From contig JAWLAB010000004.1 of the NCBI GenBank assembly GCA_041395665.1, positions 124,001-188,000 of the forward strand: a stretch of 64,000 nucleotides of DNA. The letters are read 5' to 3'. Shown piece by piece: positions 1 through 7,594 of the stretch; the first letter of the stretch is position 1, and each line of letters starts with the position of its first letter. Under the pieces are notes generated by a model. That model ran no database searches and was not told the origin of the DNA. It saw only the letters and a list, made by a program, of their open reading frames with translations. The DNA is from Pseudomonadales bacterium (GTDB taxonomy: Bacteria > Pseudomonadota > Gammaproteobacteria > Pseudomonadales > UBA7239). The position numbers and the translations under genes were made by a program.

Positions 1-330
1 TGGCTGCTGGTGGCAGGTTTAGTGTGCAGCAGCGACAAATCCTTGTCGCAATTGGTGGAAGAGCGTATGCGCGCTTATCCCGTCAGCGGTGAAATCAACC
101 GCGAAATTGCGGACCCGAAAGCGGCTATTGCGCGCGCGCGTGATCGCTATGTCGGTGAAGCCCTGCATGAAGACAACACCGACGGTTTGAGCTTGGAGTT
201 TGCTGATTGGCGCTTCAATTTGCGTATGTCCAACACCGAACCGGTAGTGCGTTTGAATGTGGAAACGCGTGGCGATCAGGCCTTGATGGAGCAGCGTCGC
301 GACGAATTGGTGGCCTTGCTCGACGGCTGA
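1..330 (+). CDS. Phosphomannomutase/phosphoglucomutase, C-terminal fragment
   Basis: The gene enters from the left edge in frame 1 and ends at the TGA at 328-330, so only about the last 109 residues are seen. The motif SNTEPVVRLNVET matches the C-terminal phosphate-binding domain of the CpsG/ManB-AlgC family, which interconverts mannose-6-phosphate and mannose-1-phosphate (often also the glucose phosphates) in the cytoplasm. The stretch PVSGEINREI is also typical of this domain. The partner enzyme that makes GDP-mannose lies separately at 43.4 kb. The catalytic serine and metal-binding loops are outside the window, so mannose versus glucose preference cannot be judged. Confidence 0.88.
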   Translation, partial: WLLVAGLVCSSDKSLSQLVEERMRAYPVSGEINREIADPKAAIARARDRYVGEALHEDNTDGLSLEFADWRFNLRMSNTEPVVRLNVETRGDQALMEQRRDELVALLDG

Positions 331-389
331 CAGTTTGCGCCGACAATTTTTGTCAGTGATGGCGACTTTTTCTGCGCAGCGGTAGGTAT

Positions 390-410
390 AAATCAGTATC
401 TCACTGATTT
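390..410. repeat. 8-bp perfect inverted repeat upstream of the sigma-54 promoter
   Basis: AAATCAGT (390-397) and ACTGATTT (403-410) are exact reverse complements separated by five bases. The repeat lies between the phosphomannomutase stop and the sigma-54 promoter, 16 bases before that promoter begins. No T-run follows on the plus strand, so it is a poor terminator. It could be a protein-binding site, but enhancer-binding proteins usually bind further upstream. Confidence 0.5.
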
Positions 411-426
411 AAAAAGAAAACTCAGG

Positions 427-443
427 TTGGCACGCTTCTCGCT
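427..443 (+). promoter_or_regulatory. Sigma-54 (RpoN) -24/-12 promoter
   Basis: TTGGCAC-GCTTC-TCGCT matches the consensus TTGGCAC-N5-TTGCT at all but one base. The invariant GG (429-430) and GC (441-442) are exactly ten bases apart. Transcription should start near position 455, about 20 bases before the small gene at 478. Such promoters need an enhancer-binding activator; none is encoded nearby. Confidence 0.75.
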
Positions 444-477
444 TATCAATAAATAAAGATGGCGAGGAGTGGTAGTC

Positions 478-693
478 ATGAAACAGAGTAACGACAAGGT
501 AGCGCAGCTTCGTGCAACGCGTGAGCAAGATGAGCTACAGCGTATCAACCGCCTGACAGGCTTGGAATTTACAGCGGTACCGGTTTCGCTGCTCGGTATG
601 CCGGAGGAAGATAAAAGCCTCGCTGAGTCTCTACTCAACGAGGCGATCAATTTATGGAAAGAAGAACCGCAGACTGTTAGCGGGAGAGGATAA
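478..693 (+). CDS. Small unknown protein, 71 aa, under a sigma-54 promoter
   Basis: I do not recognise the family. ATG 478 is chosen because GAGGAG (464-469) is eight bases upstream; a GTG at 469 lies inside that ribosome site. The product is charged and soluble, with no signal peptide or membrane segment. It has a probable N-terminal helix rich in Lys, Arg, Glu and Gln, then a short hydrophobic stretch (TAVPVSLLGM) and an acidic helix. The strong sigma-54 promoter and ribosome site indicate a real gene. It ends one base before the stop of the convergent gene on the other strand. Confidence 0.65.
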   Translation: MKQSNDKVAQLRATREQDELQRINRLTGLEFTAVPVSLLGMPEEDKSLAESLLNEAINLWKEEPQTVSGRG

Positions 694-694
694 A

Positions 695-1084
695 TTAAAC
701 GACGGCGACCAATTTAGGCATTTTTGCAGCCGTTTTGTCTGCGCTTTGCACGAACAACTCATCGACTATATACGACGGACCTTGATCCGGCACTTCTAAA
801 TACACGCCCATATCGATGATTTTTCCCACGGCGTGCACCGTGACTAATCCCGACAGCAACATACTGCCTCCCAGCTCGTTAGAGGCAGTGTCCACTTTTA
901 TTTCTTTGCTGATATTGTCTTGGTCGATGTATTTCAGCACCAAGCTGATTTTGCAAGGGCGAGGTTGCAGCAAGCGCACCCAGCATGCTGCATTAAAGCT
1001 GCAGTCCCATTGCGTACGGGCAGACAGCGTTTGTGGATGTGGAATATAAGTTTCTGGCACCTTGGCGATGAACTTGTCTTTCAT
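695..1084 (-). CDS. Hypothetical protein, 129 aa
   Basis: I do not recognise this protein. ATG 1084 is preceded by GGAG eight bases upstream, which supports the start. There is no signal peptide or membrane segment. The alternating hydrophobic pattern in residues 45-115 suggests a beta-rich soluble fold. It lies convergent to the small sigma-54-linked gene and about 100 bases beyond the pgi stop on the same strand, so it could be read through from pgi or have its own promoter. No catalytic motif is visible. Confidence 0.55.
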   Translation of the reverse strand: MKDKFIAKVPETYIPHPQTLSARTQWDCSFNAACWVRLLQPRPCKISLVLKYIDQDNISKEIKVDTASNELGGSMLLSGLVTVHAVGKIIDMGVYLEVPDQGPSYIVDELFVQSADKTAAKMPKLVAVV

Positions 1085-1184
1085 ACGGCATACTCCGACG
1101 AGTTTTCGTAGTTACACCCTACGCGCTTGGCGCAGGAATTTCAGTGTGATGGTTGGCGTTTAAACTGTGCGTTTCTTCACCAAA

Positions 1185-2816
1185 TTAACAAATTGTTTGG
1201 CGATAACGGGCAATGGTGGCTTGGGTGGAACTGTCCAGCGATACATCTTCGGTACCAGACAGCGCTGCGAAAATAGGCCCAGATAATTGTTTGCCCAATT
1301 CCACGCCCCATTGATCAAATGAATTGATATCCCACAACACACCCTGCACATAAACCTTGTGTTCGTACAGCGCAACGAGCGCGCCCAATGTTGCCGGTGT
1401 TAATTGTTCGATGGTGATGAGGTTGCTGGGGCGATTGCCGCTAATCACTTTATGCGGCGCGAGTTCTGCAATTGCTGCATCATCTAAACCTTGTTTTTGC
1501 AATTCTGCTTCAACAACAGTGAGCGATTTACCACACATCAGAGCTTGGCTTTGTGCTAAGCCATTCGCAAGTAAATGGCGGTGTTGTTCGCGACATTCTG
1601 TGTGATGTGGTTGCAGCGTCAGCACAAAATCCGCAGGAATAAAATGCGTGCCTTGATGCAATAGCTGGTGAAAAGAATGTTGACCGTTTGTGCCAACCGA
1701 TCCCCATAAAACAGAGCCCGTTTCATACGGCACATCTTCGCCAGCGTGATTGACATGCTTGCCGTTACTTTCCATATCCAGTTGTTGCAGATAATCAGGA
1801 AAGAAACGCAAATAGTGATCGTAGGGCAACACCGCATGTGTGCTGGCTTGCCAAAAATGGCGATACCAAAAGCCGAGCAGCGCCATCATCACCGGCATAT
1901 TGTGTGCGAGATGCGCTTGCTGAAAATGTTCGTCCATTGCATTCGCACCAGACAACATAGCGCGAAAATTTTCCATACCGACAGCGAGAGCAATCGGCAA
2001 ACCAATTGCAGACCATAGTGAGTAGCGACCGCCCACCCAATCCCACATCGGCAAAATATTGTCGGCGTTGATACCAAAATCTGCCGCTTTTTTTACAGCA
2101 CTCGACACGGCAACAAAATGGCGCGCAGTCGCACTGCTGTCCGGTGCGGCAGCCAGCAGCCAGCGGCGAGCTGCTTCTGCGTTTTGTAAAGTTTCCAGCG
2201 TAGTAAATGATTTAGACGCGACGATAAATAAAGTGCGTGAAGGTGCGAGATGCTGCAATAAATCTTGCAAGCAAGAGGGATCGACATTCGAAACAAAATG
2301 TAAACGCACATGACCGGTGTGAAACGGCTTGAGTGCATGCGTTGCCATTTGCGGGCCGAGATCAGAACCACCGATGCCGATATTGACGACATCGGTGATG
2401 GTTTCATCGCTGTAGCCACGCCATTTCCCATTGTGAATGGCGTGTACCAGTGTTTCCATTTTTGCAAAGGCTTGAGCGATGGCATCCGCTTCAATCACGG
2501 GTTTGGGCGAGCGCAAAGCGGTGTGTAGTGCGGGGCGTTTTTCTGTGTTGTTGACCATGCCGCCCGACAATAATTGCGTGATGGCGTTCTGCAAATTGAC
2601 TTGGCGCGTGAGTTGCATCAAAGAATGAATCAGTGCGCCGTCGATAAAATTTTTGGAATAATCCAAACGCAAGCCAGCCGCTTCAATGGTGTGTTGCACG
2701 GTGCGATCAGGATTGTTATCGAATAACTGTGTGAGTGATTGTGCGTACAAGCGTTGTTGATGCGCTTGCAAATCGGACCAGCATGCGAAGCGTTGTGCTA
2801 AATGCGGTGCAGTCAC
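1185..2816 (-). CDS. pgi: Glucose-6-phosphate isomerase
   Basis: Converts glucose-6-phosphate to fructose-6-phosphate in the cytoplasm. Family signatures are present: DWVGGRYSLWSAIGL, and GSVGTNGQHSFHQLLHQGT, which carries active-site residues. I place the start at GTG 2816 (543 aa, close to the usual about 549) because AAGGAG lies six bases upstream. The frame stays open to 2891, but that would overlap ispB and lacks a ribosome site. The gene follows ispB on the minus strand after a 28-base gap, so the two are probably co-transcribed. Confidence 0.95.
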   Translation of the reverse strand: MTAPHLAQRFACWSDLQAHQQRLYAQSLTQLFDNNPDRTVQHTIEAAGLRLDYSKNFIDGALIHSLMQLTRQVNLQNAITQLLSGGMVNNTEKRPALHTALRSPKPVIEADAIAQAFAKMETLVHAIHNGKWRGYSDETITDVVNIGIGGSDLGPQMATHALKPFHTGHVRLHFVSNVDPSCLQDLLQHLAPSRTLFIVASKSFTTLETLQNAEAARRWLLAAAPDSSATARHFVAVSSAVKKAADFGINADNILPMWDWVGGRYSLWSAIGLPIALAVGMENFRAMLSGANAMDEHFQQAHLAHNMPVMMALLGFWYRHFWQASTHAVLPYDHYLRFFPDYLQQLDMESNGKHVNHAGEDVPYETGSVLWGSVGTNGQHSFHQLLHQGTHFIPADFVLTLQPHHTECREQHRHLLANGLAQSQALMCGKSLTVVEAELQKQGLDDAAIAELAPHKVISGNRPSNLITIEQLTPATLGALVALYEHKVYVQGVLWDINSFDQWGVELGKQLSGPIFAALSGTEDVSLDSSTQATIARYRQTIC

Positions 2817-2844
2817 AGAAAACTCCTTTTTTGAAGTCGTTAAA

Positions 2845-3807
2845 TCAAACGCGGCGTTTGACCGCAAAGTGTGCCAGCGCTGCCAGCTCATCGCGATAGC
2901 GCGACCCAGGTAGGCGGTGTAAGCAACCCAATGCTGATTCTACCTCGCGCTGTGCCGCCTGTTCGGTATATTGCAGTGCGCCATTGTTTTGCACGATGGT
3001 AATGATGTCTTGTAAACGCGCGGAGCTTTTATTGGTAATCGCTTCACGAATGCAACTCACTTCATCCGCCGCGCCAAATTGCAGGGTGTAAATCAGTGGC
3101 AGGGTGAGTTTGCCTTCGGCTAAATCATCACCCACATTTTTGCCCATTTCTTCGCTGCTGCCGGTGTAGTCCAGCATATCGTCCACCAGCTGAAATGCCA
3201 TACCGAGGTGGTGACCGTATTGCGCCAGCTCTTGCTGTGTGTCGTCGCCCGCGTTGGCAAGAATTGCCGCACAGTGTGCGGCTGCTTCGAACAGTTGCGC
3301 GGTTTTGTTGGCAATAACGCGACGATAGCGTTCTTCATTGGTGGTGATATCACCCGCATTCACCAGTTGCAGCACTTCGCCTTCAGCAATCGTGTTGGTG
3401 GTGTTTGCCATGATGTTCATGACGGACATATCGCCCAGTTGCACCAGCATTTGAAATGCACGCGAATACAAAAAGTCGCCGACCAACACGCTAGGCGCAT
3501 TGCCCCATTCTGCGTTGGCGGTAGCGCGTCCACGGCGCAGTGCAGATACATCAACCACATCATCGTGCAGCAAAGTGGCGGTGTGAATAAATTCAATCAC
3601 GGCTGCCATATCGATATGGCTTGTGCCGTTGTAACCGAGACTGCGTGCAATAAGTAGCACCAACAATGGACGCAAGCGTTTGCCGCCGGCATCGACAATG
3701 TAGTGACCAATGTTTTCTACCAGTGCAACACGAGAGTGCAGTTGTTCGATGATGAGCGCGTTAACAGCGGCAAAATCTTCTGCGACGGCTTGGTGAAATG
3801 AGAGCAC
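2845..3807 (-). CDS. ispB: Octaprenyl (polyprenyl) diphosphate synthase
   Basis: Elongates farnesyl diphosphate with isopentenyl units to make the side chain of ubiquinone. Both aspartate-rich motifs of trans-prenyltransferases are present: DDVVD (residues 82-86) and DDMLD (209-213). KRLRP and GKNVGDDLAEGK are also conserved. Length (320 aa) matches IspB. The start is GTG 3807, which fits alignment with IspB N-termini. Directly upstream is a perfect hairpin ending in TTTTT, so the start codon sits at the foot of a terminator-like structure. In Pseudomonas-type genomes ispB is often near rplU-rpmA; here it is divergent from ruvB. Confidence 0.94.
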   Translation of the reverse strand: MLSFHQAVAEDFAAVNALIIEQLHSRVALVENIGHYIVDAGGKRLRPLLVLLIARSLGYNGTSHIDMAAVIEFIHTATLLHDDVVDVSALRRGRATANAEWGNAPSVLVGDFLYSRAFQMLVQLGDMSVMNIMANTTNTIAEGEVLQLVNAGDITTNEERYRRVIANKTAQLFEAAAHCAAILANAGDDTQQELAQYGHHLGMAFQLVDDMLDYTGSSEEMGKNVGDDLAEGKLTLPLIYTLQFGAADEVSCIREAITNKSSARLQDIITIVQNNGALQYTEQAAQREVESALGCLHRLPGSRYRDELAALAHFAVKRRV

Positions 3808-3811
3808 AAAA

Positions 3812-3842
3812 AGCCTGCTGAATGAGGGTTAAAAAGCAGGCT
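3812..3842 (-). terminator. Terminator-like hairpin in the ispB leader
   Basis: AGCCTGCT (3812-3819) and AGCAGGCT (3835-3842) pair perfectly with a 15-base loop. Read on the minus strand, the second arm is followed at once by TTTTT and then the GTG start of ispB. This has the form of an intrinsic terminator at the end of the 5' leader. It may attenuate ispB, or terminate transcription coming from upstream with the ispB promoter inside the loop region. Function is inferred. Confidence 0.5.
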
Positions 3843-3971
3843 GCATGCTAGGCGTGGCACTAGGGAGTGTCAAGGAATGAGGCGCTGCTTCGATGGGCTT
3901 GTGATAGCATGACGGCGGCAAAAAACAGGTAGTTTTTGCACGAATTTTCTGTGGGTGGGGCGATACATTCG

Positions 3972-5006
3972 ATGATCGAAATAGACGAGTTTCCCGATGC
4001 GCGCCAGTTGGTGTCGCCCGCTGCGCAGGAGCGTGAAGATCAGCAAGATCGTGCGATTCGCCCTCGGCGTTTAGCGGATTATGTCGGGCAGCCACAAGTG
4101 CGCGAGCAAATGGAAATTTTTATCCAAGCGGCACGGCAGCGCAGTGCGCCGCTAGACCATACGCTGATCTTTGGTCCCCCCGGCTTAGGCAAAACTACGC
4201 TCGCCAACATCATCGCCGCAGAAATGGGTGTGGCGCTGAAAACTACTTCAGGACCTGTGCTGGAAAAAGCGGGTGATTTAGCGGCACTGATGACGAGCTT
4301 GGAGCCGGGCGATGTGTTGTTTATCGATGAAATCCACCGTTTGAGTCCCGTGGTGGAAGAAATTCTCTATCCAGCGATGGAAGACTATCAACTCGATATC
4401 ATGATCGGTGAAGGCCCCGCCGCACGCTCCATCAAATTGGATTTGCCGCCGTTTACTTTGGTGGGCGCAACCACAAGGGCGGGCTTACTGACATCGCCAC
4501 TGCGTGATCGCTTCGGCATCGTGCAGCGATTGGAGTTTTACAACCATGCGGATTTAACCTCGATTGTTTCGCGTTCGGCGCAGTTGCTAGGCATGACCAT
4601 GGAAACAGAAGGTGCGGTGGAAATTGCACGCCGCGCGCGCGGTACGCCGCGTATCGCCAACCGTTTACTGCGTCGTGTGCGCGATGTGGCTGATGTCAAA
4701 AATCAGGGCAATGTCAGTGCTGAAATTGCTGATATCGCGCTGCGTATGCTAGGTGTCGATCACTTGGGTTGTGACAACATGGATCGCCGTTTGTTGTCGA
4801 CGATTATTGAAAAATTTGATGGCGGTCCTGTCGGTGTCGATAGTTTGGCAACTGCTATCGGAGAGGAGCGCGACACCATCGAAGAAGTATTAGAGCCATA
4901 TTTAATTCAGTGCGGCTATTTAATTCGCACGGCGCGCGGCCGTATGGCAACCAAACTTGCGTACGAACATCTGGGCGTACCTGCGCCGCAGCGGAGTGAT
5001 GCGTGA
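3972..5006 (+). CDS. ruvB: Holliday junction DNA helicase RuvB
   Basis: AAA+ motor that drives branch migration with RuvA. Walker A is GPPGLGKTT, Walker B is LFIDEIHRL, sensor region GATTRAGLLTSPLRDRFG, and the C-terminal winged-helix part has RGRMATKLAYEHLG. ATG 3972 (MIEIDEF) matches the normal RuvB N-terminus, giving 344 aa; an upstream in-frame start at 3936 is unlikely. The gene overlaps ybgC by four bases. The usual upstream partners ruvC and ruvA are absent: a short intergenic region and divergent ispB lie there instead. Confidence 0.96.
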   Translation: MIEIDEFPDARQLVSPAAQEREDQQDRAIRPRRLADYVGQPQVREQMEIFIQAARQRSAPLDHTLIFGPPGLGKTTLANIIAAEMGVALKTTSGPVLEKAGDLAALMTSLEPGDVLFIDEIHRLSPVVEEILYPAMEDYQLDIMIGEGPAARSIKLDLPPFTLVGATTRAGLLTSPLRDRFGIVQRLEFYNHADLTSIVSRSAQLLGMTMETEGAVEIARRARGTPRIANRLLRRVRDVADVKNQGNVSAEIADIALRMLGVDHLGCDNMDRRLLSTIIEKFDGGPVGVDSLATAIGEERDTIEEVLEPYLIQCGYLIRTARGRMATKLAYEHLGVPAPQRSDA

Positions 5007-5407
5007 ACTTTTCCATCGCGGTGCGTGTCTACATTGAGGACACCGATGCCGGCGGCATTGTGTATTACGTCAATTATTTGAAATTTATGGAGCGTGCGCG
5101 TACCGAGTTCATGCGCGCTCAAGGTTACGGCAAAACCGCTATTTTTTCCGAGGAGAAAATGTTTGTGGTGCATACTGCCAATGTGCAGTATCTTGGCGCT
5201 GCGCGGCTGGATGATGAGCTGATCGTGACGGCAACGCCGTTGAAAGTAGCGCGCAGCAATATCATCTTTGAACAGTTAGTTTCTCGTGGGGGGGAGCTGC
5301 TGTGTCGCGGTGAAGTGCGTATCGCTTGTGTTGATCGTGCCACGCAAAAACCTTGTGCAATGCCCGAGGTGATGTTTGAGCAAGTGAAACAAAGTTTGAA
5401 TCAGTGA
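5003..5407 (+). CDS. ybgC: Tol-Pal-associated acyl-CoA thioesterase YbgC
   Basis: Hot-dog fold 4HBT thioesterase of 134 aa, hydrolysing acyl-CoA or acyl-ACP and linked to phospholipid metabolism at the envelope. The active-site motif is DTDAGGIVYYVNYLKFMERAR, with the catalytic Asp in DAGGIVY. It starts at GTG 5003, overlapping the ruvB stop as GTGA, which suggests translational coupling. It is the first gene of the conserved ybgC-tolQRAB-pal-cpoB cluster. Confidence 0.93.
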   Translation: MNFSIAVRVYIEDTDAGGIVYYVNYLKFMERARTEFMRAQGYGKTAIFSEEKMFVVHTANVQYLGAARLDDELIVTATPLKVARSNIIFEQLVSRGGELLCRGEVRIACVDRATQKPCAMPEVMFEQVKQSLNQ

Positions 5408-5486
5408 TTTTGTATCAGTGATACTGGGATTTGAGCAGTAATATTTTGGCGCTGAATGCCAGCGCGTTTGTTTGGGGGAAATCGTT

Positions 5487-6197
5487 GTGGAAACAGCTAA
5501 TCAATCGCTGTCGTTATTTGGATTATTCATGCACGCGGCTCTGCCGATTAAGTTAGTGATTCTGACTTTATTGGGTGGCTCTTTAGTGTCTTGGGCGATG
5601 ATTATTCGTCGCTGGCTCGATTACCGCGATGCCGAAATCAGCTTTCATCAGTTTGAGCACGCTTTTTGGTCCGGCATTGATCTCAGTCGTTTGTACCGTG
5701 AAGGCAACGATCGCGCGCACCATGGTGAAGTGAACGGTTTGGAAAGTATTTTTCGTGCCGGTTTCAAAGAGTTCACGCGCTTGCGCAAACAGCCAGGTAT
5801 CGAAGCAGATGCGGTAATGGAAGGCACGCAGCGCGCGATGCGTGTTGCCTTGGCGCGTGAAGAAGAATTTTTGGAAAAGCATTTGCCGTTTTTGGCGAAT
5901 GTGGCATCGGCAAGTCCGTACATCGGTTTGTTCGGCACGGTGTTGGGCATCATGGATTCGTTTCATGGATTGGCAGCGATGAAACAAGCAACTTTAGCGG
6001 TTGTTGCGCCTGGTATTTCTGAAGCATTGTTTGCTACCGGCATCGGTTTATTTGCAGCAATTCCTGCTGTTATTGCGTACAACCGTTATACCGCGCGTTT
6101 GAACAGACAGCTGGCGCGTTATGAAACTTTTGCCGATGAATTTTCCAGTATTTTGCATCGTCAAGCGCACTCAGTCATGCGCGGAGGCGGCGAGTGA
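5487..6197 (+). CDS. tolQ: Tol-Pal proton channel subunit TolQ
   Basis: Inner-membrane protein that, with TolR, uses the proton motive force to energise TolA during outer-membrane constriction. Three membrane segments are visible, near residues 17-38, 125-150 and 165-190, in MotA/ExbB arrangement. The motif SPYIGLFGTVLGIM is typical of the second segment. I chose GTG 5487 because GGGGGAA (5474-5480) precedes it by six bases; an in-frame TTG at 5472 lies before that site. Length is 236 aa, and tolQ overlaps tolR by four bases. Confidence 0.95.
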   Translation: METANQSLSLFGLFMHAALPIKLVILTLLGGSLVSWAMIIRRWLDYRDAEISFHQFEHAFWSGIDLSRLYREGNDRAHHGEVNGLESIFRAGFKEFTRLRKQPGIEADAVMEGTQRAMRVALAREEEFLEKHLPFLANVASASPYIGLFGTVLGIMDSFHGLAAMKQATLAVVAPGISEALFATGIGLFAAIPAVIAYNRYTARLNRQLARYETFADEFSSILHRQAHSVMRGGGE

Positions 6198-6625
6198 GAC
6201 GGCGCAAAAAACACGAACAGAAAGCGGAGATTAATGTCGTTCCGTGGATCGATGTCTGTCTGGTTTTGCTGATTGTTTTTATGGTGACAGCACCTCTATT
6301 GATGCAGGGTGTAGAAGTGCAATTGCCGCAAGCCAGCACGGAGCCGATGGATACACAGGAAGAGCCGCTGATTGTGTCGGTGAAGCAGGACAAAACTTTC
6401 TACATCAATTTAGGTTCTGATCAAAACGCTGCTGTACCTTTGGCGGATATTGCGGAACAAGTACGCAAGGTGCGCACCACTAAACCCAAAACCCCGGTGT
6501 TGGTGTGGGGTGATGCGCGCGTGGATTACGGCACGGTGGTTGAAGTGATGGGCGCACTGCAAGCGGTGGGTGTTGACAATGTGGGGTTGGTGACGGAGCC
6601 GCCATCTACCCCTGTGAAGAAGTGA
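6194..6625 (+). CDS. tolR: Tol-Pal protein TolR
   Basis: ExbD/TolR family: a short cytoplasmic N-terminus rich in Lys/Arg, one membrane helix (about residues 16-38) containing the proton-relay Asp in VPWIDVCLVLLIVFMV (Asp20), and a periplasmic domain. It starts at GTG 6194, overlapping the tolQ stop as GTGA. Length 143 aa is normal. It works with TolQ as the proton-driven stator for TolA. Confidence 0.94.
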   Translation: MRRRKKHEQKAEINVVPWIDVCLVLLIVFMVTAPLLMQGVEVQLPQASTEPMDTQEEPLIVSVKQDKTFYINLGSDQNAAVPLADIAEQVRKVRTTKPKTPVLVWGDARVDYGTVVEVMGALQAVGVDNVGLVTEPPSTPVKK

Positions 6626-6635
6626 GTTTGCCCTC

Positions 6636-7580
6636 GTGTCTGATGTGCGCAATGAAGGCTTAGCTCGCCCTTTGGGGATGAGCGTCGGCCTGCACATTAT
6701 TTTGGTTTTTCTGTTGATGGGCGGCTGGTTCTTGCACAAAGAACAAAAGGCGATGGCGCCGCCTGCCATGATGAAAGCCGCCTTGGTGTATGCACCAAAA
6801 TCCACCATGCCGCAGCAGCGCACGCAGACGCAAAGGCAAGAAAAAAGTAAGCCGCAGCCCGAGCCGCCTAAACCAGAACCACCTAAACCTGAGCCGCCTA
6901 AGCCCGAGCCACCCAAGCCTGAAGTGGTAAAACCCAAAGAAAAACCGCCAGAAGTGAAGCCGGTAGATAAACCATCGCCTGTGGTGGTGAAGCCTGAGCC
7001 GCCGAAGCCAGAACCTAAAAAAGCGGAGCCTAAAAAAACGGAACCTAAAAAAGTTGAGACTAAAAAAGCAGAACCTAAGAAAGTCGAACCCAAGAAAGTA
7101 GAGACAAAAAAGCAGCCAGAAAAGAAACCTGAGCCACCGAAACAAGATGCAAAACAAGCAGCTAAGAAACAGGCAGCGCAGTCCGCTATTCAGAAAGAAA
7201 AGCTCAGTAAAGAGGCTGACATGGCATTGCAAGCCATGCTTAATGATGAAGACATTACGCGCACCGGTGAACTGAGTGCAGAACAGCTGGGTAAATGGGT
7301 GGGCTTGATTGCTGATCGCATTGAAAGTAATTGGAATCGCCCGCCCAATGCACGCCCTGGCATGGTGGTCATTTTGCGTATTCAACTGTCGGGTACAGGT
7401 TTGGTTGAAAATGTCACGGTTGTGCAAAGCAGTGGCGACCGAGCATTTGATTTGGCTGCTGAAGCGGCTGTGCGAAAAGTTGAGACATTCAAAGATATAA
7501 CCGACAAAATGAAGCCAGAAGAACTTAAAATGTTCCGCGATTTCGATCTCAAATTTGATCCTCAAGATCTTCTTATGTAA
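6636..7580 (+). CDS. tolA: Tol-Pal protein TolA
   Basis: Links the TolQR motor to TolB-Pal. There is an N-terminal membrane anchor (about residues 14-32), a long repetitive linker rich in Pro/Lys/Glu (about residues 65-185), and a C-terminal domain with the TonB/TolA-type pattern (SGTGLVENVTVVQSSGD). The linker begins as repeated PPKPE units and changes to EPKK/ETKK units, so it mixes TonB-like and TolA-like linker styles. The start is GTG 6636, ten bases after tolR. The linker DNA also creates a long open frame on the opposite strand that is not a gene. Confidence 0.93.
   Translation: MSDVRNEGLARPLGMSVGLHIILVFLLMGGWFLHKEQKAMAPPAMMKAALVYAPKSTMPQQRTQTQRQEKSKPQPEPPKPEPPKPEPPKPEPPKPEVVKPKEKPPEVKPVDKPSPVVVKPEPPKPEPKKAEPKKTEPKKVETKKAEPKKVEPKKVETKKQPEKKPEPPKQDAKQAAKKQAAQSAIQKEKLSKEADMALQAMLNDEDITRTGELSAEQLGKWVGLIADRIESNWNRPPNARPGMVVILRIQLSGTGLVENVTVVQSSGDRAFDLAAEAAVRKVETFKDITDKMKPEELKMFRDFDLKFDPQDLLM
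6856..7140 (+). repeat. Short in-frame repeats in the tolA linker
   Basis: Tandem 15-base units coding PPKPE are followed by 12- to 15-base units coding EPKK/ETKK variants. Bases vary at third positions, so the repeat is kept at the protein level. Such tracts expand and contract easily and are prone to assembly collapse. Confidence 0.75.
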
Positions 7581-7594
7581 GAGGCTGTGCCGAT

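Noticed and set aside
3936..3971. Upstream start for RuvB adding 12 residues
   Set aside because: The added residues match no RuvB N-terminus, whereas ATG 3972 begins the usual MIE sequence.
6410..7093. Long minus-strand open frame rich in Gly/Ser opposite tolR and tolA
   Set aside because: It is the mirror of the tolA Pro/Lys repeats; the plus-strand genes are certain and no ribosome site supports the opposite frame.
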